Shown here: piece after piece, positions 47,961 through 59,062 of the stretch
How the letters are laid out: every line of letters starts with the position of its first letter
Numbering within the stretch: position 1 is the stretch's first letter
From: Uloborus plumipes
Taxonomy: Eukaryota > Arthropoda > Arachnida > Araneae > Uloboridae
Length of the DNA stretch: 64,000 bases
Assembly (NCBI GenBank): GCA_038373865.1
Contig: JAXGGA010002999.1
Location: forward strand, 1-64,000
Direction of reading: 5' to 3'
Program-made: the position numbers and the translations under genes
Notes under the pieces: generated by a model
What the model saw: the letters and a program-made list of their open reading frames with translations, nothing else
The model's database searches: none
What the model was told of the DNA's origin: nothing

Positions 47961-49538
47961 TTGTGGACGACCCCAATACTAAATAAATTATAAGGACAAT
48001 CATAGAAATTCAAGTGTTTTTTTATTGTTTATTTCGCTTAATATTAGAGTTCTAATTACTCTAAAGGACAATTCCCCATAATTCTTCGGCTGATGCAATC
48101 ACAAGACACTAATGTTCTCCAGAAATACATGAATCGATAAGTCAATAACTATTTGTTTTTATTTTCATAAATACCAATTTTACTTTCCATTATCTTCATT
48201 TCTCTATTATTTTATGCATTGAAGTTTGTTGTTATGAGACTTGTTTTGGTTACTGTTGTGCCATCTTTGATTTAAAAAAAAAGTTTTTATTATTGTACAC
48301 ACTAGCGTGTAAGTAGCATGCGTGTTTTGAACCAGAAAACTTTGCTAAAATACATTTCCCCTCATATTTTTTCGTCTCGTACGCACAACAAATTGGTAAA
48401 ATACAAATGTTTACAGCAAAATTTATGTGTTGAAAAACTTTCTACCATGTAAGTCGCAGCTAGGATTTAGATTTAAAAAATTCAAAAATAAAGTGCTTTT
48501 CCTTATGCGTAAATAAAGGTGGTTATATTTTCCAGACTATTTTCTTTTCTATTTGTATGATTACATTTCACGCAAGCCCGTTTTTCGACATTTTTTCGGT
48601 TGGAAGAGGGGGGGGGGGGGCAAAAGGTACATACGAGGTGTAAACTACATTACATATCGTACTCACTTACATGTAAATCTATTAATTTCTCAAAGTCAGC
48701 GAGTGGGAGGGGGGGGGGGATTTTCTATCTTAGGGGTAGACTAACGAAAGTCCAGAAATATTATTTTCAGATTATTACTGCGCTGTATGTAGAATTATAT
48801 TCGGCATTGAAGCATATCAACGCGATTCATGACTATGTACCAGTGTTAAAAGTGTACGAGTCCCAAGCTTTTGATATAAACAAGACAATTGTTTTTTGGC
48901 TCGCTTGCAAAGTAGCGATAATGCTACTTACGTCCGTTTCGATTTAAGGTGCAGAATCCACTCCCCCTCCCCAATAACGGGGGTCTGATTTTGAGGGTAT
49001 TATTTATATTTACTGAATCAGAGTATATTAAAGGAGTGATATAACCTTTTTTAAACACAAAATTAAAGTTTACTTTTACTATTTTCGTGTTCATGCATTG
49101 AAGATTTTCTCTCGACCATTAATAAGCCATTTATTGAGCGACCCTGACGTGCTGAGAGAAAATACGCGTCCGGTGACGCTAAGGCCATTAAGGTGTTTTG
49201 GTCAGAATCCAAGACAGGAGAAAAGTCCCAACGAGATAATGATCCCCAATTTATCTCTCAAATGATCCAAATTGCAGGTTCCTCTTTGATGGTTACCGCC
49301 AACTCTCAGCTGCTTCTCTTTTCTCCTCCAATTTTACGCTGAAGGCTTATCTTTGCTAAGTATTGTGAGAAATAAAGTTTGTATAATGGTTACTGTTATA
49401 GGCAATTGTAAAACAATGAATAATTTAAATGCAATTTTCTTTTTTAAATTCCTTTATTTCCCTAATAAACATGTAAAGAGAATGTTCTTGCAAAATCGGA
49501 TAACTTTTGAACTAACTCACTTTTGCCTTTGTTAAAGT
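47961..49538. other. No gene supported; two G-runs
   Basis: G-runs at 48606-48620 and 48708-48719 flank a 100 bp segment. A slightly GC-richer patch at 49130-49340 has no ORF of note. Confidence 0.45.
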
Positions 49539-50003
49539 ACACTGTAAAAAATGAATGTTGTTTTTACAATATAATACAGCTAATTTTATGGTACTAAACT
49601 GTAAAATTACTACTTTGACAGTACTAAACTGTAAAATTGCTAATTTAGCCGTACTAAAATTACTGATTTTACGGTAATAAACTGTAAAATTGCTAATTTT
49701 ACAGTAATAAACTGTAAAATTGCTAATTTTACAGTAATAAACTGTAAAATTGCTATTTTTACAGTAATAAACTATTTACAGTAATAACCTCTACTGTCAG
49801 TATTATACTGTTGTTTTTATAGTATACATGTACTACAGATAAATTTTACGGCAATAAACTAAAAATTCTAGCTTCACCGTAAGAAACTGTAAAATTGCTA
49901 GTTTTACAGTTTTGCTAGTTTTACTGTGCATTTTACAGTTTTAAATTGGAACCTTGGCTGCCAGTATTATACTGTAAAAACAACAGTTCGTTTTTGGCAG
50001 TGT
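49539..50003. mobile_element. ACTGTAAAA hairpin MITE, copy F (longest)
   Basis: The left end is CACTGTAAAAAATGAATG after TA, and the right end is TTTTTGGCAGTG. From 49675 to 49765 the unit AATTTTACAGTAATAAACTG repeats head to tail with almost no change, showing recent local amplification of the palindromic unit. CTGCCAGTATTATACTG lies near the right end. Confidence 0.88.
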
Positions 50004-50252
50004 GATGCATTAAAGAAGACATAATCTTAATAATAATGTTTTATCGGAATTATCAGATCACACTAAAAAATGTATAACTTTTTTTAAAACCCGTTTTTCT
50101 TTCCACTTTTATTCCAATATTTGCTGTTTAAGAAACAGAAAAGTTTGCTAATTGCTTTTTAAATGAATATGATTTAGAATGTTAAGTTCAGGTTTTGAGG
50201 ATTAATGAAACTATTGCGAATATGAAGAAAATAAATACCCTTGTGCAATTAA

Positions 50253-50347
50253 TATGAAGTATAAATCCAACGTTAAAGAAGTACAGAAGTACAGTACACA
50301 AATACCTGCGTATTTGTGCTTCTTTAACGTTGGATTTATACTTCATA
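50253..50347. mobile_element. Short hairpin MITE, 95 bp
   Basis: The arms are perfect or nearly so: TATGAAGTATAAATCCAACG continuing through TTAAAGAAG, and its complement at 50305-50347. The outer arm is shared with the larger hairpin at 21792-21979, so this is the minimal form of the same family. Confidence 0.85.
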
Positions 50348-50741
50348 CTTTGTATATGTTGTTTTATTTCTTAACTTTTCATTGAGTTCGAATTTTATTT
50401 CTTCTCTAAAGCTAGATTCAAAATAATTAAAAATAACTTCAACAAATTATGAGTTATATTTAATGTTTGAAACGAAAAAAGAAATCAAGTGTTGTAAAAG
50501 GACGAGATCAAGCTAAGAACACTTTCTACTAGGTATTCTTTATAACAAAAAAAAATTATCAATAATGGTTTTTCCATTTAGGCGCTACGGTGCCACTAAC
50601 AGATACACCTATACACGGATATACACCACACATACACAGATATACAGACACATCAAACTTAAAAACCCTCTCCTAGTTTCGTCGGGAGCTAAAAAAAAAG
50701 TCAATCAGGATTTTTGAGTTATGTTTAAAATAATAAAATAT

Positions 50742-50925
50742 AGGGTCAGTGTAGGGGTAATTATGAACAAATTTTTATACTTTCGCACGCCAACCGTAAT
50801 AATAAAAGCTGCTAATAATAAAATACAGGATCAGCAGTTGGTAGTTAAAAATCCATTTTCTTAATTACCCCATTGTGCATGAGGTATATATGAACATGTT
50901 TTCCCCCCTGGCTTACCCTGACTTT
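50742..50925. repeat. Block with iterated GGGGTAATTATGAAC phrase
   Basis: AGGGTCAGTGTAGGGGTAAT at 50742, AATTACCCCATTGTGCATGA near 50862 and GGTATATATGAACATG lie directly beyond the C-terminal end of the pogo-like fossil. The same phrase recurs at 53704-53760 and 54060-54105. It probably marks the terminus of the element that carried that transposase. Confidence 0.5.
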
Positions 50926-51745
50926 TCAGTGAATTTTTTGACTTCATCATAAAAATGATAGACCAGGAAGAGATATCTGGCTTTCTTTCTAGATTTTCGT
51001 AGGAGTTCTGACTTTTTTAGAGAAATGTTCGAATACCTCTTCATTAAATTAATGTGCCAGTCATCACCTAGCTTTCCAACTTTGAATCAGACGTGCAACT
51101 CATTAGCCAAAGCAAAGTCTTGAATAAGGCTTTTCAACTCTTCCTTGTCATAAGGAAATCTCATACGAGCCCTAGCAATTAGATATTTTGCTAAGTTAGC
51201 TCCACATCAGTTGGTATGTCGGTTGGGCCCCCTGCTCCCATCCTATCAATTTTGACTTTACCTTTAACTCTGTGGTACACCAGAGGCATGGCGTAGGTGT
51301 CCACTGCTTCTCTGTAGGTCACAACACTATTTGTAATATCATTTACAGCTCTCATTAAATCTTCACTCGTGTATTGAGGAGATGGCGTCTTTTTCACACG
51401 CTGCTGTAACGCAATGTGCTCTACAGAGTATTGACATGTTACCATGACCTGCAAGAGCACCAGATCTGTCTCCAATTGATCACGTATGGGTTGTCATTTA
51501 ACGGCAACTCCAGCATCATCCGCAGACAGAAAAGACTTCCCTAGTTTTAACCCAACAAGTACCATAAGCATGGCACTCCATACCACAAAGTGACAATCGG
51601 CACCTGTATAACACAATGCATGCACGCTTGCAGGCTTGCCTTCAAAATTCTGGAAGTTTCCCCGGCTATTAAAGTAACATAATTTCATATTTGAACAGCA
51701 TTTTCTTGAGCTTAAGTTATCCAGTGATCTTATACATTCAATCAA
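50925..51745 (-). pseudogene. pogo/Tigger-like transposase fragment (HTH_psq plus CENP-B-type region)
   Basis: On the minus strand, TPSPQYTSEDLMRAVNDI with REAVDTYAMPLVYHRVKGKV (about 51400-51270) reads as a pipsqueak-type helix-turn-helix. It is followed by GGPTDIPTDVELT and then, after a one-base frameshift near 51190, by LAKYLIARARMRFPYDKEEL and, past a stop near 51094, GDDWHINLMKRYSNISLKKSEL. That order is the DNA-binding N-terminus of pogo/Tigger and jerky-type transposases. The DDE domain is missing, the frame is broken, and there is no sign of domestication. The 83-codon open stretch upstream (51494-51745) has no recognised motif and may not belong to it. Confidence 0.75.
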
Positions 51746-51796
51746 TTAAACATGTTAACTAGACAATTGCATTACCCAAATCTCATTACTCTACAG

Positions 51797-51838
51797 TAAC
51801 TTTTTCTTGGTGTTGGGATTTTCCCCCGCCAGTGTATA
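51797..51838. mobile_element. Orphan Tc1-like terminal repeat
   Basis: TTCTTGGTGTTGGGATTTTC followed by CCCCGCCAGTG matches the right end of the Tc1-like fossil at 55070-55101. No transposase piece is attached, so it is a solo end or a MITE remnant. Confidence 0.6.
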
Positions 51839-51839
51839 T

Positions 51840-52440
51840 ATATGTATATATGCATACACCTTCTCTGAAAAGTCGTCAACCTTTTATACTTTCACCTCAA
51901 TTGTAGATGAAAAATGTGTTTCCTGCAATGCACTATTCACCTCAGAAACCGGTAGAAGCCGCATGGTGTGAGATTTGATGAGTACATACAGTACATGATA
52001 TAGCACACTAATGCGTTAAATGTTTAGAGTGCGAATTGAGCGCTCAGGGTGTTAGATTTTTCAGAAACAATTGTGTACAAACTTTCATCCTATGCAAATC
52101 ATGTGTGTGTTTTTTTTTAAATCCCTCTGTGAGTGTTTTTAATATCTGATCACTCCAACATCTGTCTTTGTGCGTGAGTTCATTACTTTTGTGATCAGTT
52201 CAAATGTTGTCATTAGTTCTTGTTTTCGCAGGTTGATCTTCTTCATCAACTTCTGTACCTTTCAAAAACCGTTTACGCAATTCAAACATTGGATGACATA
52301 ACGTGTTAAATTTTCTTTTAACATTTTAAAACATTCAGGTGAGCTTGTAAACATTTCACGAGGAATTTCAAATTCATGCATTATTGGGTCACACACAGCA
52401 GTTTTGAAGTATTCCAGAAACAGTATTTATATATTTTTCG
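51840..52440. other. No gene supported
   Basis: Ordinary AT-rich sequence with a short TATG run. Confidence 0.5.
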
Positions 52441-52444
52441 GTTT

Positions 52445-52500
52445 TTATTTTCTCCGTAACGGACGTATCTTGTAAGATGCGTCCGTTACGGAGAAAATAA
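52445..52500. repeat. Perfect palindrome with CCGTAACGGACG arms
   Basis: 52445-52471 and 52474-52500 are reverse complements with one mismatch and a 2 base loop (TTATTTTCTCCGTAACGGAC and onward). The core GTAACGGAC is the internal motif of the foldback MITE at 40261 and resembles GTTACGTC of the element at 9954. Confidence 0.95.
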
Positions 52501-52551
52501 CATTGTTTATATCGTTTTACGGGAAATCTTCAAAATTCAACTGGAATATAT

Positions 52552-52975
52552 ACACTGCAAGAACAGAAATTGTTGTTTTTACAGTATATTACTGAAAGCA
52601 GAGGTTTCAGTTGAAAACTGTAAACGTGCAGTTATAAACTGTAAAACTAGCTATTTTACCGCTTATTACTGTAAAACTAGCAATTTTACAGTTCATTACT
52701 GTAAAGTAAAACAATTTTGCAGTTTATTGCCATAAAATTAGCTGTATTATGATGTAAAAACAACAGTGTAATACTGGCAGCAGAGGTTCCAACTGTAAAA
52801 TACACAGTAATAACTGAAAAACTAGCAATTTTAGTTTATTTTTGTAAACAAACAAAAATAAACTAAACGCTTTACTACTCTAAAATTAGCATATTTTCTT
52901 AATGTATGTTACAGTAAAATTACTTCAAAATTAGCTGTATTGTACTGTAAAAACAACATTCATTTTTTACAGCGT
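52552..52975. mobile_element. ACTGTAAAA hairpin MITE, copy G
   Basis: The left end is CACTGCAAGAACAGAAATTG after TA; the right end is ATTTTTTACAGCG before TA. Two GCAGAGGTT blocks bracket palindromic TGTAAAACTAGCAATTTTAC units. Confidence 0.8.
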
Positions 52976-53700
52976 AGATGTAGACTTCAAGTTATTTATC
53001 AAATTTATGCGACGAAACAAGGCTTTAGCATATTTCTTGTCTTTTTAAGCAGTTTTTTGAAAAACTGATACGTCTCTTACCGTGCAATTTTCCGTGTAGA
53101 AATAGCCCAATCTAAGAATTGCTATCAGAGGAAGAAGATTGTTTCGTCAATTTAAATTGATTTTCAACAGTTTGGTAAAACTCACTAAATATATCGAATT
53201 TCTGTTTAAAGGCATTTGAGACTTCGAAATTCCACTAAGTCCTGTAAGCATACGTACCGTTCGGGTAAAAGTCACTAAGCCCGCGTGAAAATTTGCAGTA
53301 GAATCACTTTGGAGCTTAGAATTACATGGGGATTTCTATTGATAATATTTTAAGCTAACGAAAATCTAGCTCAATAGCCAAGCCCCCGAAAATGACATAG
53401 TACATGAAATGTTTTTCTTGAACATATTACAAAAGTACCTCAGATGTTTTTGTTTTGTTTTTTAGTAAATCGTAATGTTATTCATATTAATATGCACTTA
53501 AACTTCATACGTGCAATTCATAATTCACAAAAAAATTGTTTAAGTTACTTACAAATAAACAAGTCAAATTAGGTTGGCAGGTGAAACAGCCCAAGAATAA
53601 CTTGTTTAAGGGCAGCTAGCTAAAGGCCTTGCATTATTATTTCATGTGTTTGATAAACCTTGTTAACACCAATAATTTTATTTTAACGGTGAGCAGTCAA
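52976..53700. other. AT-rich DNA, no gene seen
   Basis: No recognisable features. Confidence 0.5.
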
Positions 53701-53703
53701 CAA

Positions 53704-54110
53704 GTAGGGTCAAGCGGGGTAATTGTGAAAATGGGGTAATTCAGAACAAACGACATAAGTGCTTCTCTGTAAGCAATGAAGAAACCAAATAGTAGTAGCA
53801 ACTCGAAGTTCACATCTTCATTATTAGGTTAGGGATGTTTTTTCCCTGATGTGGCAACAATGTACCCGCCATTTCTTTAGTTATCCTAACCCTTCTCACA
53901 AAGTTGTCAAACAGTTTTTCACAGTCTTCAATTTCCATCCTGTTCGGACTGATAAAATTATGCTAGGTTATTAATTTCATTATATTTGCCTTTAGCTATT
54001 AAGCCTTTAACAGGAATCAACTGGAGTCTCGTCATGTTTTATTTTTAGCACCCTACAGGAATGTGTTCATAATTACCCCGTATTTTTCTAGGTAGGGGTA
54101 ATTATGAGCA
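53704..54110. repeat. Second GGGGTAATT phrase block
   Basis: GGGTCAAGCGGGGTAATTGTG, ATGGGGTAATTCAGAACAAA and, at the right, GTTCATAATTACCCCGTATT with TAGGGGTAATTATGAGC frame 350 bp without an ORF. This is likely a non-autonomous relative of the element ending at 50742. Confidence 0.45.
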
Positions 54111-54114
54111 TTTT

Positions 54115-54864
54115 TTTCAGGGCGAGCGTTATCCTGTTGGAAAACGATCCCTTGAATGCTACTCATGAAGGGCTGTACTATAGATTGAATTACCAGACTG
54201 AAGACAAATTTGCAATCAGTGTGTTTGGGATAACCACAAGAGTGCTCCTGCTGTCATAGGAAATTGCTCCCGAGACCTTGACTCCAGGTGTAAGTCCCGT
54301 GTGCCTAGACCGCAGACAACTTGGATGCAGGAGGTCCCCTGGCCTCCTTGTGACCAACATACAGCCATCACTGGCACCAAGGCAGAATCTGTTTTCATCA
54401 GTAATTACAACAGATCTCCACTCCGACCTCCAGTAAACTCTGTCTTGACACCACTGCCGTCGCAAACGGTAATGGTTTACAGTCAGTGAAATGCCGGCTA
54501 CAGGCTGCCTGGCTCGGAGCTGTCTTTGAAGTAAGCGATTTCTTACCTGTGTTTGGGTCATGGCTGTACCACTGTAGCCCGAATGTTAGCCGCAGATGCA
54601 GTGCGATGGCACCACAGCTGTACGCAGGGTTTGGAGATCTTCCTTATCAGTCGTGCCACGTTGCCGCTCGGAATTCGATCTTCTTGAGGTAGTACCATCC
54701 CTTGACCATACCTTCCAATAATCATGCACTGTGGAAACATTCCCACCAAGTCTTTCTGCAATGTTGCAAAATGAAAATCCACCTTCTCGTAGCCAAATTG
54801 TACGACCTCGTTTAAACTCGGCGGTGAGCTGCTGTAAATAGCTTCTTCGTCTTCTTAAAGGCAT
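54115..54864 (-). pseudogene. Tc1-like transposase, frameshifted and 3'-truncated
   Basis: On minus the N-terminal helix-turn-helix region (RGRTIWLREGGFSFCNIAER and VSTVHDYWKVWSRDGTTSRR) opens at 54864. It is followed, after a frameshift near 54580, by MTQTQVRNRLLQRQLRARQP and the first catalytic block VVITDENRF. A second shift near 54210 leads to QPFMSSIQGIVFQQDNARP, the second catalytic aspartate block, where the gene stops at the truncation. The third catalytic acid is absent. It belongs to a different Tc1 lineage from the DD36E copy at 34862. Confidence 0.88.
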
Positions 54865-55102
54865 TCCTGGCTAACATGAACGCAATGCGTCAAGTTTCAC
54901 GGAAAATAACACTCATGAGCTTTACAACACGCTTTTAAAACAAGCCTTATTTGCATGTTCTGAGTGACGCCAGCTGCGCCACTTATGGGCGGAGGGCGAA
55001 ATTTCAATCGATGTCATCTTTCAGTGTATAAACACGCCTACCAAATTTCATTTATCTAACGTAAGTCTTTCTTGGTGTTGGGATTTTTTTTCCCGCTAGT
55101 GT
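54115..55102 (-). mobile_element. Truncated Tc1-like transposon
   Basis: Only the right terminal repeat (CACTAGCGGGAAAAAAAATC read on minus from 55101) is present. The left part stops abruptly at 54115, where GGGGTAATTATGAGC sequence begins, so the transposase 3' third and left terminus are missing. About 200 bp separate the terminus from the transposase start, normal for Tc1. TG and TA runs adjoin the right end. Confidence 0.8.
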
Positions 55103-56125
55103 GTGTGTGTGTATATATATATATATAGATAATGTTAAGATGATGTTTTTACATTATCTGTGTCCTTTACCAAAACAGTAGGCCTAAAAAATCTCAAAAA
55201 GCACACAGAAAATAACAAGCAAAATGAATCACCAAATGCCTAGAAAAACCCATAACATTGTTTAAAATTTTAAGAACATATTTTCAGTATTCAATTATTT
55301 ACTTTCATTCAGAGTGAGGAAAAATCTCCAACAGAGAATTTTAGAACAGTTTTCTCTACACATTAATTTTAAAACCAATTTACGAGACTGCTTTTGAATC
55401 AAAGATTGAGACACATTTTAAATCTCAAAAGACGTTTTCTGTTCTTTCCCGTCGAACAGGTTACTTTGTATTTGTTTTTCCGTGCAATAATTTATAACGT
55501 ATCTTCTTTTTTCTTTATAAGAGAGATTTCATAAAATAAATATGAAATAATATGGCTGCGAAAATCATAAGTAAAAATGCTCTACCTTTTGCTAAAAAAA
55601 AGGTAAAAAAAGAAAGAAAGGAAGGAAGAAAGAAACCGTCATTGAATTTAATTTCTGGGAAATTCAAGTTTACGTAATCAAGGATTGCACACAGATGATT
55701 ACTCCGTATTTCGAAAGGTTTACATTTTGCATAAATCTTTTCAATTTTCTATTTCATTAAATTATTTTTTTTTAAAAGAGGTTCTCAATTCGACAGGAAT
55801 ATTTTACTTGTCATGTAAGTTTCTCAATTACTTACTTAAAAAAGCATGGACATATTTCGAAAATTCTTTTTTCTTTTCAAAAGGTTTATCTTCAAGGTGG
55901 TCTCATTGTCATCAGGTCTCGAGGCAACTATTCAAATTTTATGGGCAAACTTAAAATTATTTGTTGTTTATTAGCTCATAGTGTCTCACTGATCGAATCG
56001 ACTTTGATAATTCTTTTTTTTTTAATAAAGGGTGGTCTAACATACACTTCATACCTTTGCTTGACCGTATTTTTCGTCGGAAAAGAATCTATGTATATAA
56101 GATGCAAATTTCATGTCATTTCCCT
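55103..56125. other. No gene supported
   Basis: A TG/TA microsatellite at 55100-55127 and a GAAA/GAAG purine run at 55605-55635. ORFs at 55685 and 55941 lack motifs. Confidence 0.5.
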
Positions 56126-56503
56126 ACACTGCAAAAAATGAACTGTTGTTTTTACAGTATAATACTGGCAGCCGATGTTAAAGTTTAAAACTGTAAAATG
56201 CACAGTAATAAACTCTAAAACCAGAAATTTTAGTTTATTACTGTAAAGTTAGCAATTTTACAGTTTATTGCCATAAAATTTAGCTGTATTATACTGTAAA
56301 AACAACAGCATAATACTGGCAGCAGAGGTTCCAGTTTAAAACTAAAATCCACGGTAATGAACTGTTAAATTAGCAATTTTACAGTTTAGTACTGTAAAAT
56401 TAGCAATTTAGCAGTTTATTACTGTAAAATTCGCTATTTTTACAGTTTATTACTATAAAATAACTGTATTATACTGAAAAAACAACATTCATTTTTTAGT
56501 GTA
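56126..56503. mobile_element. ACTGTAAAA hairpin MITE, copy H
   Basis: The left end is CACTGCAAAAAATGAACTG, the right end is CATTTTTTAGTG, with TA on both sides. It carries two TACTGGCAGC blocks and palindromic ACTGTAAAATTAGCAATTTTACAGT-like units. Confidence 0.82.
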
Positions 56504-56727
56504 TTAACTGATCAAACACCAGGACGGATACAAGGGAAGGGTGATAGGGGCGATCGCTCCTCCCTTGAGGGACTCACCAATGGTAAATGTTCAATGTTCG
56601 AAATTCAAAAAGTCATTTTCAAACTATTTTTTTTATGATAGCAGAAGGGAGGTTTAGAGCTCTCCTCAGGATTCGTTTCGCAATGGAAGTCCAAAACGCG
56701 CGTATGAGGTCAACATTAGTAAACCAA

Positions 56728-57029
56728 GGCAGGAATTCAAGTGAAACAGGCGATCTCAAATCACAATCGCTACTGGAAATGAATTACATTAGAACGTTTC
56801 TTGATAAAAACATCGTGACGTCAGCGTGACGTTTGCCTATGAAAAACGAGCTAGATAAAACGTCACAGCCTATTTGGCGAATAAGAGGAGATCACTGACT
56901 GCTTGTGAGCTCTCTTTGGCTCCACCAGTGTGACGTCAGTGCCAAGTTAAGTTGATGATAATGTAATTCACTTCCAGTAGCGATTGCAATTCGAAGCGAT
57001 TGCAATGGTGTTTCACTTGAATCCCTGCC
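56728..57029. mobile_element. Inverted-repeat MITE, possibly Harbinger-like
   Basis: The ends GGCAGGAATTCAAGTGAAAC and, in complement, GGCAGGGATTCAAGTGAAAC extend inward through CAATCGCTACTGGAA and TGAATTACATTA on both arms. CAA flanks both sides, compatible with a 3 bp duplication as in PIF/Harbinger. Two GTGACGTCAG words (CRE-like) sit in the arms. No ORF is coherent. Confidence 0.75.
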
Positions 57030-57985
57030 CAAGAAGCGTAGTAAATTATACGTAATAAAATCAATGCCAACCCCCTTCCCCCTTGAAACATTTTTCAACA
57101 TGATTTTTAATCAGAGTTTTAATCAAACGTAATATTTTATCAAAACTATAATGAATGCTATATTTTTATAATGTTCAAAGTTAATCTTGGAATTACTTTA
57201 ATTTAATATGTGCATTGCCAAACTTTTCACCATATATCTTTTGAGAATTACAGAGCCTTCTTTGTATGAGTTATAAGATTTTCAAATAAAAATTGTGATA
57301 AAATCTGTGAAATGAAATTTACCAAAAGAAATATAAACGATAACATTTAAAATATATCTTCTATTTCCGGAATCGCAATGTGAAAAGCACCATTCGCCTG
57401 TATCAGGAACATTAATGTCAGTCTTTCTTTTCAATTGGGTATGTATTTCCCTACATAAAGTGACAATGTGTGATGCACATTTTGAATTTAGATCAATAGT
57501 TACTCTCGGCGTTGGAACTTCCGATCATTTATTATTTACAACAAAAGTGCTATTTGAAATATCAATTGGTGCTTTGTTGTTTTTTCTCCCTCAAAATCGA
57601 GGATCAAATACAAAAAATGAATGCTTTGGAACACTAATAATGTTACAATACATTTTTATAATCGTCCAATAGTGAAATTGAGTAATATATTAATAATTAA
57701 TCATTTTTCAAAATATAACAAAACGTGCATTTACTTTTAAAATAAAATATTATAGTAAATTTTTTTAAAAAATTCAACTTTTAACTTACATTTTTCAACT
57801 TCAAAAATTCAACTTCGAACTTCATAATACTTCATGGTTTTCTTTGATGCAAGTTTCCCAAATACATAGTTACTAGCTTTTGCAGTTTTTGTAGCTGAAC
57901 CAACAATTCCTTCTAGGTCTGTATCATAATCTTTCGTTTCAGCTTAGAAATTGCTTCATCAGAACTGCTTTTCATTTTGAAATCA
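57030..57985. other. AT-rich DNA, no gene seen
   Basis: An 85-codon ORF at 57415 has hydrophobic stretches but no recognisable family. Confidence 0.45.
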
Positions 57986-57989
57986 TCAT

Positions 57990-58385
57990 TATTATGAGGG
58001 GACCCATTTACCGTAATAGGAAGAAACTACGGGGTAAGTGGGACCCCTCCCCTGAAACACTTATTAATAATACTTTGCGTAAAAATTCCTATTGCAATGT
58101 GTACTTCATGTTAAACTGTACAAGAAAACGTAATAAAAAAAAAACATAGAAATAATAATAATAACTAACCTTGAAATACTTCTTTGAAAAATGTTGCCTC
58201 AACTCGCAAAAAAAAATGTTTTTGACATAAGTTATGTGATCTAAAAAAATTTCATGAAACCCAAATATAAGCAAACTCAATCATTGTGATAAAATATAAC
58301 ATGATCAGTATAAAAAAAGTACAAAAACTATATTCGTATTTCAGTTTTAAGGGGGGTGGCCCACTTACCCGAACCAACCCTATTT
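57990..58385. repeat. Block with GGGTAAGTGGG phrases
   Basis: GGACCCATTTACCGTAATAG, GGGGTAAGTGGGACCCC (58031-58047) and GGCCCACTTACCCGAACCAA (58348-58368, complement) bracket a 300 bp stretch with no gene. It resembles the other phrase-bearing non-autonomous elements, but termini are not resolved. Confidence 0.45.
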
Positions 58386-58497
58386 AAAATTCAAGATTTG
58401 TGATTAAAATGTTATTTAAAAACCATTCTAATAAGAGAACTTCTAAATCGCTATGATTAACTTATTTCGTGATGTATGCAACAGAGGTCGAATGATA

Positions 58498-58504
58498 AAA
58501 AAAA

Positions 58505-58543
<39 letters not shown>

Positions 58544-58562
58544 AAAATATATATATATATAC
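58498..58562. repeat. (AAAT)n / (TA)n microsatellite
   Basis: Tetranucleotide AAAT units pass into a short TA run. This directly precedes the retrotransposon fragment. Confidence 0.95.
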
Positions 58563-58634
58563 GAGAGTTGAAATATTTAACGATCTAATAACATACATAC
58601 AAAACTCAAAATTCAAATTTTCAATTCAACAGTT

Positions 58635-59062
58635 AGAGCAATCCTACTCTATAGAAGCAATACATGGAAGTTAACCAGACAGCAAGAAAAAGAGCTTGAT
58701 GCCTTCCAAACCAAAAACCTGAGAAGAATCCTAAACATTTACTGGCCAAATAAAATTTCTAATTCAGATCTATACAGACGCACTAATTGCAAGCCTATAA
58801 CCACACAGGTAAAAAAACAACGATGGACTTGGATAGGACATGTTCTCAGAATGAAAGCTATAGACCGAACAAGAACTGCTCTCACGTGGACCCCTGATCG
58901 CAAAAGGAAGCGAGGCCGGCCAAAACTTACCTGGCGCCAGATGGCAATTCATGAACGAAATGCCTTTGGCTGGAAAAGCTGGGGGTGAGCTATAGGGAAG
59001 CGGCACTGAACCGTACAGGTTGGAAAGCCACGCTAGCGGCCTCATGCGCCACTAGGCGTTAA
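58635..59062 (+). pseudogene. Non-LTR retrotransposon ORF2, C-terminal end only
   Basis: The frame from 58635 reads RAILLYRSNTWKLTRQQEKE through LRRILNIYWPNKISNSDLYRR, QRWTWIGHVLRMKAIDRTR and KRKRGRPKLTWRQM. This is the conserved tail that follows the reverse-transcriptase domain in RTE/CR1-type LINE ORF2 proteins. The frame breaks at TGA 58986-58988 through a one-base indel and continues as YREAALNRTGWKATLAASCA to a stop at 59060-59062. Everything 5' (endonuclease, reverse transcriptase) is absent, typical of 5' truncation during insertion. The downstream AGACTAAAGAAGAAA is a plausible LINE 3' tail. The clade is not decided. Confidence 0.88.

Noticed and set aside
47257..47993. Two plus-strand ORFs of 81-100 codons
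   Set aside because: Run through the T/C-rich degenerate tandem array; no family likeness.
57415..57672. 85-codon hydrophobic ORF
   Set aside because: No motif, no splice or start support; AT-rich chance ORF is likelier.
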